From an uncultured Clostridia bacterium (GTDB lineage: Bacteria; Bacillota; Clostridia; TANB77; CAG-508): a stretch of DNA of 64,000 nt. Location of the stretch: the NCBI GenBank assembly GCA_928721915.1, contig CAKMVZ010000005.1:62001-126000 (forward strand), in the 5' to 3' direction. The position numbers and the translations under genes were made by a program. Position 1 is the stretch's first letter, and every line of letters begins with the position of its first letter. Shown here piece by piece: positions 29,492-39,485 of this stretch. Below the pieces are notes generated by a model, which searched no databases, was not told the origin of the DNA, and saw only the letters and a list, made by a program, of their open reading frames with translations.

Positions 29492-30058
29492 ATGAAAAAT
29501 AAGTTTTTTAAAGCAGTACTATTAGTTTTTATAGCTTTTGCATTTATAGTAACAATAAGTTTTGCTGCAAATGAAGAAGTTAAAGCAACTAATATTGGAA
29601 ATGAAATTACATCTTCAATAGAAAAAAATGATAAATCAAGTTATAATTTAATTGAAAGAAATGCAGATGCTGCCGAAACAAATGTTAAAGATGGCGCAAG
29701 AAATATTGGAAATGATATAGGAGATGGAGTAAGAAGTGCTGGAAATATGATTGAAAATGGTGCTGATAAAATTGAAAATAGTATTGAAAATGGAGCAAGA
29801 GATGTATCTAATATGGCAAAGGATGGAACTAGAAGTGTAGAAAATACAGGAAGTGATTTAACTAAGAGTGCTGAAAACGGAATGGATAATGCTAAAAATG
29901 CAATAGCAGGAGAAACAACAAATGTTACATCTGGTGAAACAACTGATGCTGCAGATTCTGGAATGAATACTAAAACATGGGTATGGATAATTATTGCAGT
30001 AATTGCAGTTTTAATAATAGCAGCAGTTTGGTACTATGCAGCTAATAAGGAAAAATAA
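29492..30058 (+). CDS. Exported repeat protein with C-terminal membrane anchor
   Basis: A 188-residue protein with an N-terminal signal peptide (KAVLLVFIAFAFIVTISFAA) and a C-terminal membrane helix (VWIIIAVIAVLIIAAVW) before a short basic tail. The middle consists of degenerate 7-11-residue repeats of the type ENGARDVSNMAKDG, reminiscent of amphipathic YtxH/LEA-like proteins. Probably surface-exposed and helical. Family not identified. RBS AAGGAG precedes the ATG. Convergent with the next gene. Confidence 0.7.
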   Translation: MKNKFFKAVLLVFIAFAFIVTISFAANEEVKATNIGNEITSSIEKNDKSSYNLIERNADAAETNVKDGARNIGNDIGDGVRSAGNMIENGADKIENSIENGARDVSNMAKDGTRSVENTGSDLTKSAENGMDNAKNAIAGETTNVTSGETTDAADSGMNTKTWVWIIIAVIAVLIIAAVWYYAANKEK

Positions 30059-30062
30059 AATA

Positions 30063-30086
30063 AACTCTCCCGTTAGGGAGAGTTTT
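30063..30086. terminator. Bidirectional terminator
   Basis: AAACTCTCCC-gtta-GGGAGAGTTT between two convergent exported-protein genes. Confidence 0.92.
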
Positions 30087-30092
30087 ATAAAA

Positions 30093-30548
30093 CTATTTTT
30101 TTAATTTTATTAAAATTGCAATTCCTAAAAGGATCATTAGAATTCCAATTGCTATTAAAAGTATATTTAAAATATTATTAAGTCCTAAGTTAGCCTCTGG
30201 GATAGTTGAAATTGTGCTATAACTATTTATATTTTGAGAACTAGTATCTGTTGTAGATACTGGTGTTGAAGTAGTATGAATCTCATCTTCTTCTGAAGAA
30301 GTTTCATCATCTTGAGAATCAGTTTCATTTTCAGAATCTACAGAATTACTAGAATCGTTAGAATCATCAACATCATTTTCTATAGTAGAAATATTTTCAG
30401 AAATCTCAGAATCATTATCAGAATTTGAAATATCAGCTGTATTTTCAGATGATGTTTCATTTGCAGCAAATAGAGAAGTGCTTAATATTAAAGTAATAAA
30501 TAAACTTAAAATTAATGATAAAATAAATATTCTTTTAAAATTTTTCAT
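30093..30548 (-). CDS. Exported Ser/Asp-rich protein with C-terminal membrane helix
   Basis: A 151-residue protein: signal peptide (IFILSLILSLFITLILSTSLFAA region, about residues 7-29), a long Ser/Asp/Glu/Thr-rich acidic stretch, and a C-terminal membrane helix (ILNILLIAIGILMILLGIAI) ending in KLKK. Same overall topology as the convergent neighbour. No LPXTG motif. Function unknown; possibly a surface stalk. The following 489 bases up to the Rel gene are extremely AT-rich and hold only the Rel terminator. Confidence 0.7.
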   Translation of the reverse strand: MKNFKRIFILSLILSLFITLILSTSLFAANETSSENTADISNSDNDSEISENISTIENDVDDSNDSSNSVDSENETDSQDDETSSEEDEIHTTSTPVSTTDTSSQNINSYSTISTIPEANLGLNNILNILLIAIGILMILLGIAILIKLKK

Positions 30549-30965
30549 AATAAATTCTGTCCCTTATATAAATAAATTTAGGTTTTTAAAAATTCATAAA
30601 ACCTATAAAACTATAAAAATTTTAAAATTATTTTTTATAAACAATAATATAATTCATAAAAAATTAAATAAAAACAGTATTTTAAAATTAAACTAACTAA
30701 AAATATTAAAAATTAAATTAGCTAAAAAATATTAAAAATTTTAAAATTTAAATTAGTAAAAAATTATTAATATTTTTTATTAAAATTAATAATTAAATTT
30801 ATTATTATTTATAAAAATTTAAATATTAAAATATTAAAAATATTTTATTAAAAAAATTTAATTTAATTATTTACAAATAATATATTACATATAAATTAAA
30901 AAAAAGTCAATATAGAAATATTGGACATTTATTAAAAACATAAAAATTTAATTTAATATAGAAAT

Positions 30966-30994
30966 ATCGGGCACTTAAAAGTAAAGTGCCCGAT
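30966..30994 (-). terminator. Terminator of Rel-type gene
   Basis: ATCGGGCACTT-aaaagta-AAGTGCCCGAT, downstream of the minus-strand gene. Confidence 0.88.
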
Positions 30995-31037
30995 ATGCCG
31001 CATTTTATGCTATGCAGCTTAAGGAGTTTTAGAGGAA

Positions 31038-32075
31038 TTATTCAAAAATCTTTTTAAGTAAAGCCATATCCTCAAATGTCTTTAACTTATCCGGCGTTTG
31101 AGGAATCTCATCAGCCGGAGTGAATGCCCAGAAAGTTGGGTCCAAAGTAGTCTCTTTTAAAAGTCCCAACTTCTCATTCTGCTCTACCGCATTTCCAGAA
31201 ATCTTATACAAAAATGATTTTGTGAAATTCTGGATTTCGGTGTTCTTGTATTCATCGTAAGCTGCTGAACCGTTCTCAGCGTGCTTATGAATACCTGCAG
31301 TCCGAATCTGAATTTCTAAGTTAATCCCAGCATAGTTTGCTTTGATATGGATAGACTGGTATCCATTATCTTTTGGATTACTTATATAATCTGTTTCGGA
31401 CATAATGCTAAAGCCCAAAAGCTCCAGCTGATTTTTGACAAAGTCTGAGTACTCAAACGCAAACTTTACCAAAGTTACTTCATCTGTCTTTCTTTCGAAA
31501 GAGTAGATGATGAAGCGAATGCCAAAAGTGTCGCCAATGCAAGAGCTTGCATTAAGCTTTAACTCTTTTAATAGATACTCTTTTGCCATTGCTTCTTCTT
31601 CCTCAGACTCTAAGCCATAAGAAGAAAGATTTGATAAGGTGTCTTTTAACACCTCGTCTTTTAAAAGTTTTGACCGAATTTTTACTTCGGAACTTTTAAA
31701 AGATTTGATTCTTCCGGGAGCATCCACAATTAAATATGGATACTCTTTTCGAGTTTCCTTTTTTAAGACTTCTCTTGTGTCACTCAGAAATTCGATAAAA
31801 TCCGAGTTATTTACCATAATAAGTCTCTCTAATGCATACGACAAATGTTTCATGTCATTTGCATTTTTGGAAAACTCTCTTCCACTTTTAAGCATTTCTA
31901 GGTAAGTCCTAGTAATGCATTGTGGAGTTGCATGATGCTGGAACGCGTACTTTAAGTATTGATTCTTATAGTACGTTGGAGAACAAATCTCCTTTACCCG
32001 TGCATCAAATTCTTCTGCTACCATTTTTGCCATTTTTTCCTCAATTGAATTTGCTGGCTTTGTTGTTCTAGACAT
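31038..32075 (-). CDS. RelA/SpoT-domain alarmone synthetase-like protein, acquired-looking
   Basis: A 345-residue protein with a RelA/SpoT nucleotidyltransferase domain in its second half: FGIRFIIYSFE near 197, KDNGYQSIHIKA near 242, LEIQIRTAGIHKHAENGSAAY near 258. No HD hydrolase, TGS or ACT domain, so it is a stand-alone synthetase-like enzyme making (p)ppGpp or a relative. It contains two in-frame CGG codons (31676-31674 and 31304-31302) read as arginine; the second encodes the conserved Arg of EIQIRT. It is GC-richer than its neighbours and on the minus strand with its own promoter and terminator. Likely acquired. Confidence 0.85.
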   Translation of the reverse strand: MSRTTKPANSIEEKMAKMVAEEFDARVKEICSPTYYKNQYLKYAFQHHATPQCITRTYLEMLKSGREFSKNANDMKHLSYALERLIMVNNSDFIEFLSDTREVLKKETRKEYPYLIVDAPGRIKSFKSSEVKIRSKLLKDEVLKDTLSNLSSYGLESEEEEAMAKEYLLKELKLNASSCIGDTFGIRFIIYSFERKTDEVTLVKFAFEYSDFVKNQLELLGFSIMSETDYISNPKDNGYQSIHIKANYAGINLEIQIRTAGIHKHAENGSAAYDEYKNTEIQNFTKSFLYKISGNAVEQNEKLGLLKETTLDPTFWAFTPADEIPQTPDKLKTFEDMALLKKIFE

Positions 32076-32162
32076 AAATAAACTCCCTTCTTTTTTACTC
32101 CAATAGGAGCATTTTTTAAGTAAATATTAGAGTTTAAACCGTCAGGCTTAAATCCACTTATA

Positions 32163-32191
32163 ATTATAACATATTTTTAATATTCAGTAAA
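32163..32191 (-). promoter_or_regulatory. Promoter of Rel-type gene
   Basis: On the minus strand, TTTACT (32191-32186), spacer 17, TATAAT (32168-32163), with RBS GAAGGGAG before the start codon. Confidence 0.6.
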
Positions 32192-32334
32192 GCATAAGAA
32201 AATTAAGAGTTACAAGAAATTCACAATTTATATGAATTAGGTCTTTGAAAGCTTATATTCAAAAATATAAATTAAAAATGTCGAATTTTGTCTATCAAAA
32301 ATTTATAAAAAAAGTAAAAATATGAAAGTTAGCC

Positions 32335-32363
32335 TTGACAAACTTTTTTTATCATATTATAAT
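32335..32363 (+). promoter_or_regulatory. Promoter of DtxR-type regulator and suf genes
   Basis: TTGACA 32335-32340, spacer 17, TATAAT 32358-32363; a consensus sigma-A promoter. Confidence 0.85.
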
Positions 32364-32380
32364 GTTAACCGTGATTAACA
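32363..32380 (+). promoter_or_regulatory. Palindromic operator, probable autoregulation
   Basis: TGTTAACCGTGATTAACA, a palindrome overlapping the -10 box and start point, placed where a DtxR/MntR/IdeR-type repressor would block transcription of its own operon. Metal (Fe or Mn) response is inferred. Confidence 0.65.
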
Positions 32381-32395
32381 ATTGTGGGGGAAGTT

Positions 32396-32836
32396 ATGAT
32401 TTCAAAATCTTTAGAAGAGTATTTAAAAACTATTTATGTTTTAAAAAAACAAAATGGAAATGTTAGAGTAACGGATATTGCAAATTATATGAATTGTACA
32501 AAACCTAGTGTAAATAAAGCAATAAATAGTTTAAAAGATAATGGTTATTTAAATTATGAAGCCTATGGAACTATTGAGATGACTAAAAAAGGCGAGGATT
32601 TGTCTAAAAAAATTTTAGAGACATATGATATAGTATATTTGTTTTTAAAAGAAGTTTTATGTTTAGACGAGCTTGAAGCCAAAAAAGAAGCTGAAAAAAT
32701 TAAGCTTTCAATGAGTGATAAAACTATAAATAGTTTAGCAAGATATGTTCATAAAGTTTTAGATTTAAATGATCTTGATTGTGGATATGATGTAAATAGT
32801 GAAAGATGTAGAACATGTATTAGACGAGAATCTTAA
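32396..32836 (+). CDS. DtxR/MntR-family metal-dependent repressor
   Basis: A metalloregulator of about 146 residues. N-terminal winged helix (SLEEYLKTIYVLKKQNGNVRVTDIAN... CTKPSVNKAINSLKDNGY) and a dimerisation domain with HKVLDLNDLDC. A Cys-rich tail (CGYDVNSERCRTC) is unusual and may bind metal or an Fe-S cluster. ATG 32396 has GGGGGAAG upstream. It is the first gene before sufCBDSU and has an operator over its promoter, so it probably couples suf expression to iron. Confidence 0.87.
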   Translation: MISKSLEEYLKTIYVLKKQNGNVRVTDIANYMNCTKPSVNKAINSLKDNGYLNYEAYGTIEMTKKGEDLSKKILETYDIVYLFLKEVLCLDELEAKKEAEKIKLSMSDKTINSLARYVHKVLDLNDLDCGYDVNSERCRTCIRRES

Positions 32837-32884
32837 ATCTATTAAATTTGGTAAAGTTTAAAAATTAGAAAGGGAAATTTTAAA

Positions 32885-33628
32885 ATGAGTAATACATTAT
32901 TGGAAATTAAAGATTTGTATTTAGGAATTGAAAATGAAAAAGAAATCTTAAAAGGAATTAATCTTAAAATTAATAAAGGAGAAATTCATGTTATTATGGG
33001 ACCAAATGGTTCTGGTAAAACAACTACAGCAAATGCAATTTTGAATAATCCAATATATAAAAAAACAAATGGAAAAATTATTTTTGATGGGGAGGATATT
33101 ACAAATTTAAAAACTGATGAAATTGCAAGAAAAGGAATATTTATGTCTTTTCAGTTACCAGAAGAAATCCCAGGAATTACTGTTACAGATTTTTTAAAAA
33201 CTGCCAAAAATAAAATTACAGGAAAACCAGTTAAATTCTTTGAATTCAAAGCAGAGCTAAAAAAATATATGGAAGAACTTCAAATGAAACCAGAATATGC
33301 AAATAGAAGTTTAAATGTTGGTTTTTCAGGTGGAGAAAAAAAGAAAAATGAAATATTGCAACTTTTAGTTTTAAACCCAAAACTTGCAATACTAGATGAA
33401 ACAGACTCTGGGTTAGATGTTGACGCTATTAGAACTGTTTCAAAAGGAATTGATATGTTTAAAAATGAAAAAAATGCAGTTTTGATTATTACTCATAATA
33501 CAAAAATTCTAAGTAGCTTAACACCGGATTTTGTACATATTTTGATAGATGGAAAAATAGTAAAAACTGGTTCTAAAGAATTAGCAAAAGAGATAGAAGA
33601 AAATGGATATAGTAAATATAAAAAATAG
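32885..33628 (+). CDS. sufC: SufC, Fe-S cluster assembly ATPase
   Basis: ABC-type ATPase of the SufBCD scaffold. 247 residues; Walker A GPNGSGKTT near 40, SufC signature FSGGEKKKNEILQLL near 150, Walker B LAILDETDSGLDVDA near 170. RBS AAAGGGA precedes the ATG. First gene of the sufC-B-D-S-U order usual in Firmicutes. Confidence 0.96.
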   Translation: MSNTLLEIKDLYLGIENEKEILKGINLKINKGEIHVIMGPNGSGKTTTANAILNNPIYKKTNGKIIFDGEDITNLKTDEIARKGIFMSFQLPEEIPGITVTDFLKTAKNKITGKPVKFFEFKAELKKYMEELQMKPEYANRSLNVGFSGGEKKKNEILQLLVLNPKLAILDETDSGLDVDAIRTVSKGIDMFKNEKNAVLIITHNTKILSSLTPDFVHILIDGKIVKTGSKELAKEIEENGYSKYKK

Positions 33629-33667
33629 TTTTTATAAATTTTAAAATAAATTTAAGAGAGGTTTTTG

Positions 33668-35066
33668 ATGAAAACTAAAATAGATGATGTAGATAGAGGA
33701 GTCTATGATATAAAAAATAAAGATAATTATGATTTTAAGATAAAAAAAGGTTTAACTAGAGAAATTATAGAAGAAATCTCTAAACAAAAAAATGACCCAG
33801 ATTGGATGAGAGATTTTAGATTAAAAGCCTTAGAAGTATATGAAAAATTAGAACTTCCAACTTGGGGACCTGATTTATCAAGCCTTGATATGAGTGAAAT
33901 TGCAACATATGTTAGACCAAAAACTAATATGAAAAGTAATTGGGAAGATGTTCCTGAAGATATAAAAAATACTTTTGATAAACTTCGGAATTCCAGAAGC
34001 TGAAAAAACTTCTTTAGCAGGTGTTGGAGCTCAATATGATTCAGAAGTTGTATATCATAGTATGAAAGAAGATTTAATTAAGCAAGGTGTTATATACACG
34101 GATATGGAAACTGCAGTAAGAGAATACCCTGAAATTGTAAAAGAACATTTTATGAAATGTGTTCCAGTTTATGACCATAAATTTGCTGCACTTCATGGGG
34201 CAGTTTGGTCAGGAGGTTCATTTGTTTATGTTCCAAAAAATGTTAAAGTAGATATTCCACTTCAATCATATTTTAGAATAAATTCACCAGAATCTGGTCA
34301 ATTTGAGCATACTTTAATTATAGTAGATGAAGGTGCTAACCTTCATTTTATAGAAGGATGTTCTGCTCCAAAATATAATAAAGTAAATCTTCATGCTGGT
34401 TGTGTTGAGCTATTTGTTAAAGACAATGGCTATTTAAGATATTCAACAATTGAAAATTGGTCAAAAAATATGTTAAATTTAAACACTAAAAAAGCAATTG
34501 TTGGAAAAAATGCAGAGGTAGATTGGGTTACGGGTTCTTTTGGTTCTAAAATTTCAATGCTTTATCCAATGAGTATTTTAAATGGAGAAGGATCTAAAAC
34601 GGAATACACTGGAATTACTTTTGCAGGTGAAGGACAAAACCTAGATACAGGATTTAAAACAGTTCATAATGCACCAAATACTTCAAGTGTTGTAAACTCA
34701 AAATCAATCTCAAAAAGTGGTGGAAAATGTACATATAGATCATTAGTTAGAATTAATGAAATTGCAAAAGGTTCAAAAGCGTCAGTATCATGTGAATCAT
34801 TAATGCTAGATGATATTTCAGTTTCTGATACAATACCTGTAAATGATATAAGAACTGATGAAGTAGAATTTTCACATGAAGCAAAAATTGGAAAAATTAG
34901 CGATAAAGCAATTTTCTACTTAATGAGTAGAGGTTTATCAGAAGAGGATGCAAAAGCAATGATAGTAAGAGGATTTGCATATCCAATATCAAAAGAACTT
35001 CCAGTTGAATATGCAGTAGAAATGAATAATTTAATTAATTTAGAATTAGAGGGGTCTATTGGTTAA
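33668..35066 (+). CDS. sufB: SufB, Fe-S scaffold protein, +1 recoding at CGGA
   Basis: Scaffold subunit on which Fe-S clusters are built. ATG 33668 has AGAGAGG upstream. The zero frame gives the N-terminal 106 residues to TFDKL and breaks at CGGA 33986-33989; reading Gly gives DKL-G-IPEAEKTSLAGVGAQYDSE, the conserved SufB sequence. Downstream: GAVWSGGSFVYVP, HFIEGCSAP, CTYRSLV with the conserved Cys, and HEAKIGKISD. Full length about 465 residues is normal. Unrecoded product would stop five codons later and be useless. Confidence 0.95.
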
Positions 35067-35073
35067 TAAAATA

Positions 35074-35100
35074 ACGGCTCTATAGAAGAGCCGCCATTTT
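35074..35100. terminator. Hairpin after sufB
   Basis: CGGCTCT-atag-AAGAGCCG followed by T-rich sequence; can serve the convergent small gene as well. Confidence 0.75.
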
Positions 35101-35122
35101 TAAATGGTGGAGTGGCAAAGGT

Positions 35123-35311
35123 TCATTTTTCAAGCAATTCAGGTAATACAATTGCAAGTAATGACCAAAGGCAAACCCAAAAGAAAGTAAGTAGTACAAT
35201 TACAAATTTTGGTACTAAAAAATTGTTGCTAATAAAAATGGCTGCACCAATGCCAAATGCGGTAATAGCTACACACATTAACCGTAGAAATAAAACTAGA
35301 AATTTTCGCAC
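35123..35311 (-). CDS. Small two-helix membrane protein on minus strand, acquired-looking
   Basis: A 62-residue protein with two hydrophobic helices (about residues 4-30 and 34-56). GTG start with GGAGGAG upstream decides the reading over a longer plus-strand frame. It contains an in-frame CGG (35284-35282, residue 10) read as arginine. If CGG slipped +1 here the reading would meet TAA at once. It interrupts the suf operon in the opposite direction. Function unknown. Confidence 0.6.
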   Translation of the reverse strand: MRKFLVLFLRLMCVAITAFGIGAAIFISNNFLVPKFVIVLLTFFWVCLWSLLAIVLPELLEK

Positions 35312-35425
35312 GATAACTCCTCCTTATATAAAATTTTATAATAAATTATTATAGCATTAATAGTTAAATAAATCAAATGAAATGTTTTTTAAAAATGAAA
35401 ACAGATTATGAAAAGAGGATTAATT

Positions 35426-36526
35426 ATGAAAGAGTTAGTATTAAATGAAACTCCGGTTAGGACTTCTAGAAATTTTCATATTAATAATATTAAATTAGAA
35501 AATATAAATATTTCAGATGTTTCAAAAAGATTTGATAATGTTATTATAAAAAATGATTCATCAAAAAATATTATTTCAAATGAAGTATCTAGAGCTAAAC
35601 TAGAATATGGTTTAAATGAAGATTTAGAGTCACAAGTAAATTTAGTAGCAAATCAAAAATATAAAATTTTAATTGATAGCAAAACTTCAAAAAATGTAGA
35701 GATAGACTTTAATTTTGATAGTAATAATAAAGAACTTATTGACAATATCGAAATTGAAGCACTTGAAGGTTCAAAAGCTAATATTATAATAAAATATGAT
35801 AATAGCTTAAGTTTAAACTGTTTAAAACCAAGTGAACCAAATCAAGATGAAAAATTTTACCATAATGGTATTATTAGAGTTTTAGCAAAAAAAGATTCAA
35901 ATATTAATATTACATTAGTAAATTTTATGAATACTAAATCTGATAATTTCTTAAGTATAGAGAATAACTTAGAAGAAAATGCAAAACTTAAATATACGAT
36001 TATTGATTTTGGTGGTAAAAATAGTATTACAAATTATTTTTCTAATTTGCATGGTAAATTTTCAAATAATATTTTAAATACTATCTATTTAGGACAAGAA
36101 AGTCAAGTTTTTGATTTAAATTACATAGCAAATTTAAAAGGAGAAAAAACAAATATTGATATAGAGGTTCAAGGAGCTTTAAAAGATGAAGCTAAAAAGA
36201 ATTTTAAAGGAACTATAGATTTTAAGAAAGGCTCTAAAAAAGCAAAAGGAAATGAAAATGAATTTTGCATGTTATTATCAGATAAAGCAAGATCTATAGC
36301 TCTTCCAATGCTTTTATGTTCAGAAGAAGAGGTTGAAGGAAATCATTCTACAAGTAGTGATAGAGCAGGAGACAAAGAACTTTTTTACATAATGAGCAGA
36401 GGTTTTGAATATAAAGAAGCAATGAAATTATTAGTTAAAGCTAATTTTAATAAGATATTAGAAAATATAAAAGATGAAGATTTAAAATTAAAAATTTTAC
36501 AAGAGATTGATAGAAAATTAGATTAA
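35426..36526 (+). CDS. sufD: SufD, Fe-S assembly scaffold subunit
   Basis: SufB/SufD-family protein of about 366 residues, more diverged than SufB. The C-terminal core shows FCMLLSDKARSIALPMLLCSEEEVEGNHSTSS-type sequence with the conserved HSxxxG region (SDRAGDKELFYIMSRGF). ATG 35426 has AGAGGA seven bases upstream; an ATG at 35408 lacks one. Contains no recoding site. Confidence 0.9.
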   Translation: MKELVLNETPVRTSRNFHINNIKLENINISDVSKRFDNVIIKNDSSKNIISNEVSRAKLEYGLNEDLESQVNLVANQKYKILIDSKTSKNVEIDFNFDSNNKELIDNIEIEALEGSKANIIIKYDNSLSLNCLKPSEPNQDEKFYHNGIIRVLAKKDSNINITLVNFMNTKSDNFLSIENNLEENAKLKYTIIDFGGKNSITNYFSNLHGKFSNNILNTIYLGQESQVFDLNYIANLKGEKTNIDIEVQGALKDEAKKNFKGTIDFKKGSKKAKGNENEFCMLLSDKARSIALPMLLCSEEEVEGNHSTSSDRAGDKELFYIMSRGFEYKEAMKLLVKANFNKILENIKDEDLKLKILQEIDRKLD

Positions 36527-36547
36527 TTTTTTAAGAGGTGAAAAAAT

Positions 36548-37763
36548 ATGGATATAAAAAAAGATTTTCCATTATTAGAAAATAGAAATATTGCTTATTT
36601 AGATAGTGGTGCAACAAGTCAAAAACCAATTCAGGTAATTAATAGTATAAAAGAATTTTATGAGACTAAAAATGCTAATCCACATAGAGGAGCATATGGA
36701 CTAAGCATTGAAGCAACTGAAATTTACGAATCTACAAGAGAAAAAATTGCAAAATTTATAAATGCCAAAAATTCAAATCAAATTATATTTTCTAAAAATG
36801 CAACAGAAAGCTTAAATTTATTAGCATATTCATATGGCTTAGAAAACATAAAAAAAGATGATGAAATTTGTATTTCAATAATGGAACATCATTCAAATTT
36901 AGTTCCATGGCAAAAAGTTGTTAAAACAAAGCAAGCTAAGTTAAATTATATGTATATAAATAAAGATTTTGAAATTTCAGATAAAGAAATTGAAGAAAAA
37001 ATTACAGATAAAACAAAAATTGTTGGGATTACTCATGTTTCAAACGTATTAGGTACAATAAATAATATCCAAAAAATTATAGAATATGCTCATAAAAAAG
37101 GAGCCATAGTTATAGTAGATGCGTCTCAGAGTATTCCACATATGAAAATAGATGTACAAAAATTAGACTGTGATTTTTTAGTTTTTTCTGGGCATAAAAT
37201 GCTTTCGCCTCTAGGAATTGGTGTGCTATATGGAAAGCAAGAGTTATTAGAAAATATGACCCCATTTTTAATGGGAGGAGACATGATAGAATATGTTTAT
37301 GAGCAGGATACAACTTTTGCTCCTTTGCCTAATAAATTTGAAGCTGGAACTCAGAATGTAGAAGGTGTAATTGGTTTAGGAGCGGCTATTGATTATATTC
37401 AAAATATTGGCTATAATAAGTTACAGGAAATTGAAAGTGAAGTTGTAGGTTATGCAATAGAAGAACTTAAAAAAATTGATTACTTAAGTTTATATTTAAC
37501 TCCAAATTTAAAGAATCATACAGGTGTAATTTCATTTAATATAAAAGGAATTCACCCACATGATACTGCAAGTATTTTAGATCAAGAAGGAGTATGTGTG
37601 CGTTCTCGGAAATCATTGTGCTCAACCATTAATGCGATTTTTAGGAATTGATTCAACATGTAGAGCTTCATTTTACTTATATAATACTAAAGAAGATGTA
37701 GACAAATTAGTGTATGGTATAAAAAAAGCTTATGATATGTTTAAAAAATATATAAAAATTTAA
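36548..37763 (+). CDS. sufS: SufS, cysteine desulfurase, +1 recoding at CGGA
   Basis: PLP enzyme that takes sulfur from cysteine for SufU. Seen: YLDSGATSQKP at residue 15, NPHRGAYGLS near 42, EHHSNLVPWQ near 117, DASQSIPH near 195, PLP lysine in FSGHKMLSP near 220. The zero frame breaks at CGGA 37607-37610: VCVRS-G-NHCAQPLMRFLGID restores the catalytic-Cys motif R-S-G-x-H-C. So the active-site cysteine itself lies only in the recoded product. Full length about 404 residues. RBS AGAGGTG. Confidence 0.95.
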
Positions 37764-37778
37764 AGAAAAGAGAAGTTT

Positions 37779-38247
37779 ATGGAAAATTTAGATGAGATTT
37801 ATAATGAAATTATTATGGAACATGGAATGAGTTCATATAATAAGAAAAAATTAGATAATTCAGATTTTACAGAAATGGGACATAACCCAAGCTGCGGTGA
37901 TGAAATAAGTTTAGAAATAAAACTAAACCGGAAATATAATTGAGGACATGGCTTTTTTGGGCCATGGTTGTGCAATATCTCAAGCTTCTACATCTATTAT
38001 GATAGATACTTTAAAAGGAAAAACAATAGAAGAAGCAAAAGAAATTATAAAAACTTTTATTGGAATGATAAAAAGAGAGATAAAAGATGAAAAAGAATTA
38101 GAAAAATTAGAAGATGCTATTGCTTTTAAAAATGTTTCAAATATGCCAGCTAGAGTAAAATGTGCACTTTTAGCATGGCATACTTTAGAGGATATGATAG
38201 ATAAGGGAGAAAAAGAAGGAAAGATTAAATCAGCTTGCTGTGGATAG
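37779..38247 (+). CDS. sufU: SufU, sulfur acceptor/scaffold, +1 recoding at CGGA
   Basis: Zn-dependent sulfur acceptor for SufS. Zero frame: NPSCGDEISLEIKLN with the first conserved Cys; it breaks at CGGA 37929-37932. Reading Gly gives KLN-G-NIIEDMAFLGHGCAISQAS, with the second conserved Cys, and later MPARVKCALLAWHTLE with the third. Total about 155 residues, normal for SufU. ATG 37779 follows AGAAG. The CACCG tail is extra cysteine-rich. Confidence 0.94.
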
Positions 38248-38290
38248 TATTAATAATATAAGTAGTAAAAAATGTAGGAAGGTATTTAAG

Positions 38291-39341
38291 ATGAGCCAAG
38301 AAAAGGTTTTATTAGGTATGAGTGGAGGAGTTGATAGTTCTGTTTCTGCTTTGCTTTTAAAAAATAAAGGTTATGATGTAATTGGAGCAACTTTAGAATT
38401 ATATTCTGATGAAAATTCCAAACAAAATGAAAATGATGATGCTAAAAAAATTTGTGATTTTTTAAAAATACCATATTTTTATTATGATTATAAAAACGAA
38501 TTTAAGAAACATGTTATAAATGATTTTATTGAGTGTTATTCTAATTGTAAAACTCCTAATCCATGTATAGAGTGTAATAAATATATGAAATTTGGAGTTA
38601 TGTTTGAAAAAGCCAAAGAACTTCGGATGTAAATATGTTGCTACTGGTCATTATGCTAAAACAGAATTTAGTAAAAAATATAATAGATATGTTTTGAAAA
38701 AATCTAATGCTGGAAAAAAAGACCAGAGTTATGTTTTATGGAATATACCAAAAAAGCTTTTAGAATACATAATTTTTCCTTTAGGAGATTTTAAAAGCAA
38801 AGATGAAATTAGAAATATTGCCATAGAAAATGATTTACATGTGGCGAGCAAGCCTGATAGTGAAGATATTTGCTTTATTCCAAATGGTAATTACAAAGAA
38901 TTTTTAGAAAAAAATTCTAATATTAAACCAAAAGAAGGAAATATTGTTGATTTATCAGGAAAAATTTTAGGAAAACATTCAGGATTATATAATTATACTA
39001 TTGGGCAAAGAAAAGGGCTTGGAATTTCAAATCCAGTTCCACTTTTTGTTGTAGGTTTTAATAAAGAGAAAAATGAAGTTATTGTTGGAGAAGAGGACAA
39101 ACTCTATAAATCTGAGATTTTGGTTGCTGATATTAATTTACTTTTATTTGATGAGATAAAAGAGCCTTTAAATGTTCAGGTTAAGACTAGATATTCTTCA
39201 AAATTAGCTGATGCTATTATTACAAAAGAGGGAAGAAATATTAAAGTGGTTTTTGATGAGCCACAAAGGGCTATAACTCCTGGACAATCGGCAGTGTTTT
39301 ATATTGATGATATTGTTTTAGGTGGGGGAAAAATTCTTTAA
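38291..39341 (+). CDS. mnmA: MnmA, tRNA 2-thiouridylase, +1 recoding at CGGA
   Basis: Adds sulfur to U34 of tRNA Lys/Glu/Gln. ATG 38291 has GGAAGG upstream. Seen: LLGMSGGVDSSVSALLL (PP-loop), NPCIECNKYMKFG with first catalytic Cys, break at CGGA 38624-38627, then KEL-G-CKYVATGHYAK, DQSYVLW, SEDICFIP with second Cys, GQRKGLG. About 350 residues. Its place after sufU fits a sulfur-transfer relay. A wobble-uridine modifier in an operon full of recoding sites may itself influence decoding, but that is speculation. Confidence 0.95.
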
Positions 39342-39485
39342 ATTTTTATATTTTGGATTTTTGATCTGGAATTTTTAGGTTTCTGATTTTGATTCCGAAA
39401 TTTTTGATTTTTGCTTTTAGTTCTAGAACTTTTGAGATTTTGCTATTTAGTCTGAAATTTTTGGAGGTTTCTGCTATTTAGTCCG

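Noticed and set aside
35112..35354. 80-codon plus-strand frame after sufB
   Set aside because: The opposite strand has a better RBS, a GTG start and a plausible two-helix membrane protein.
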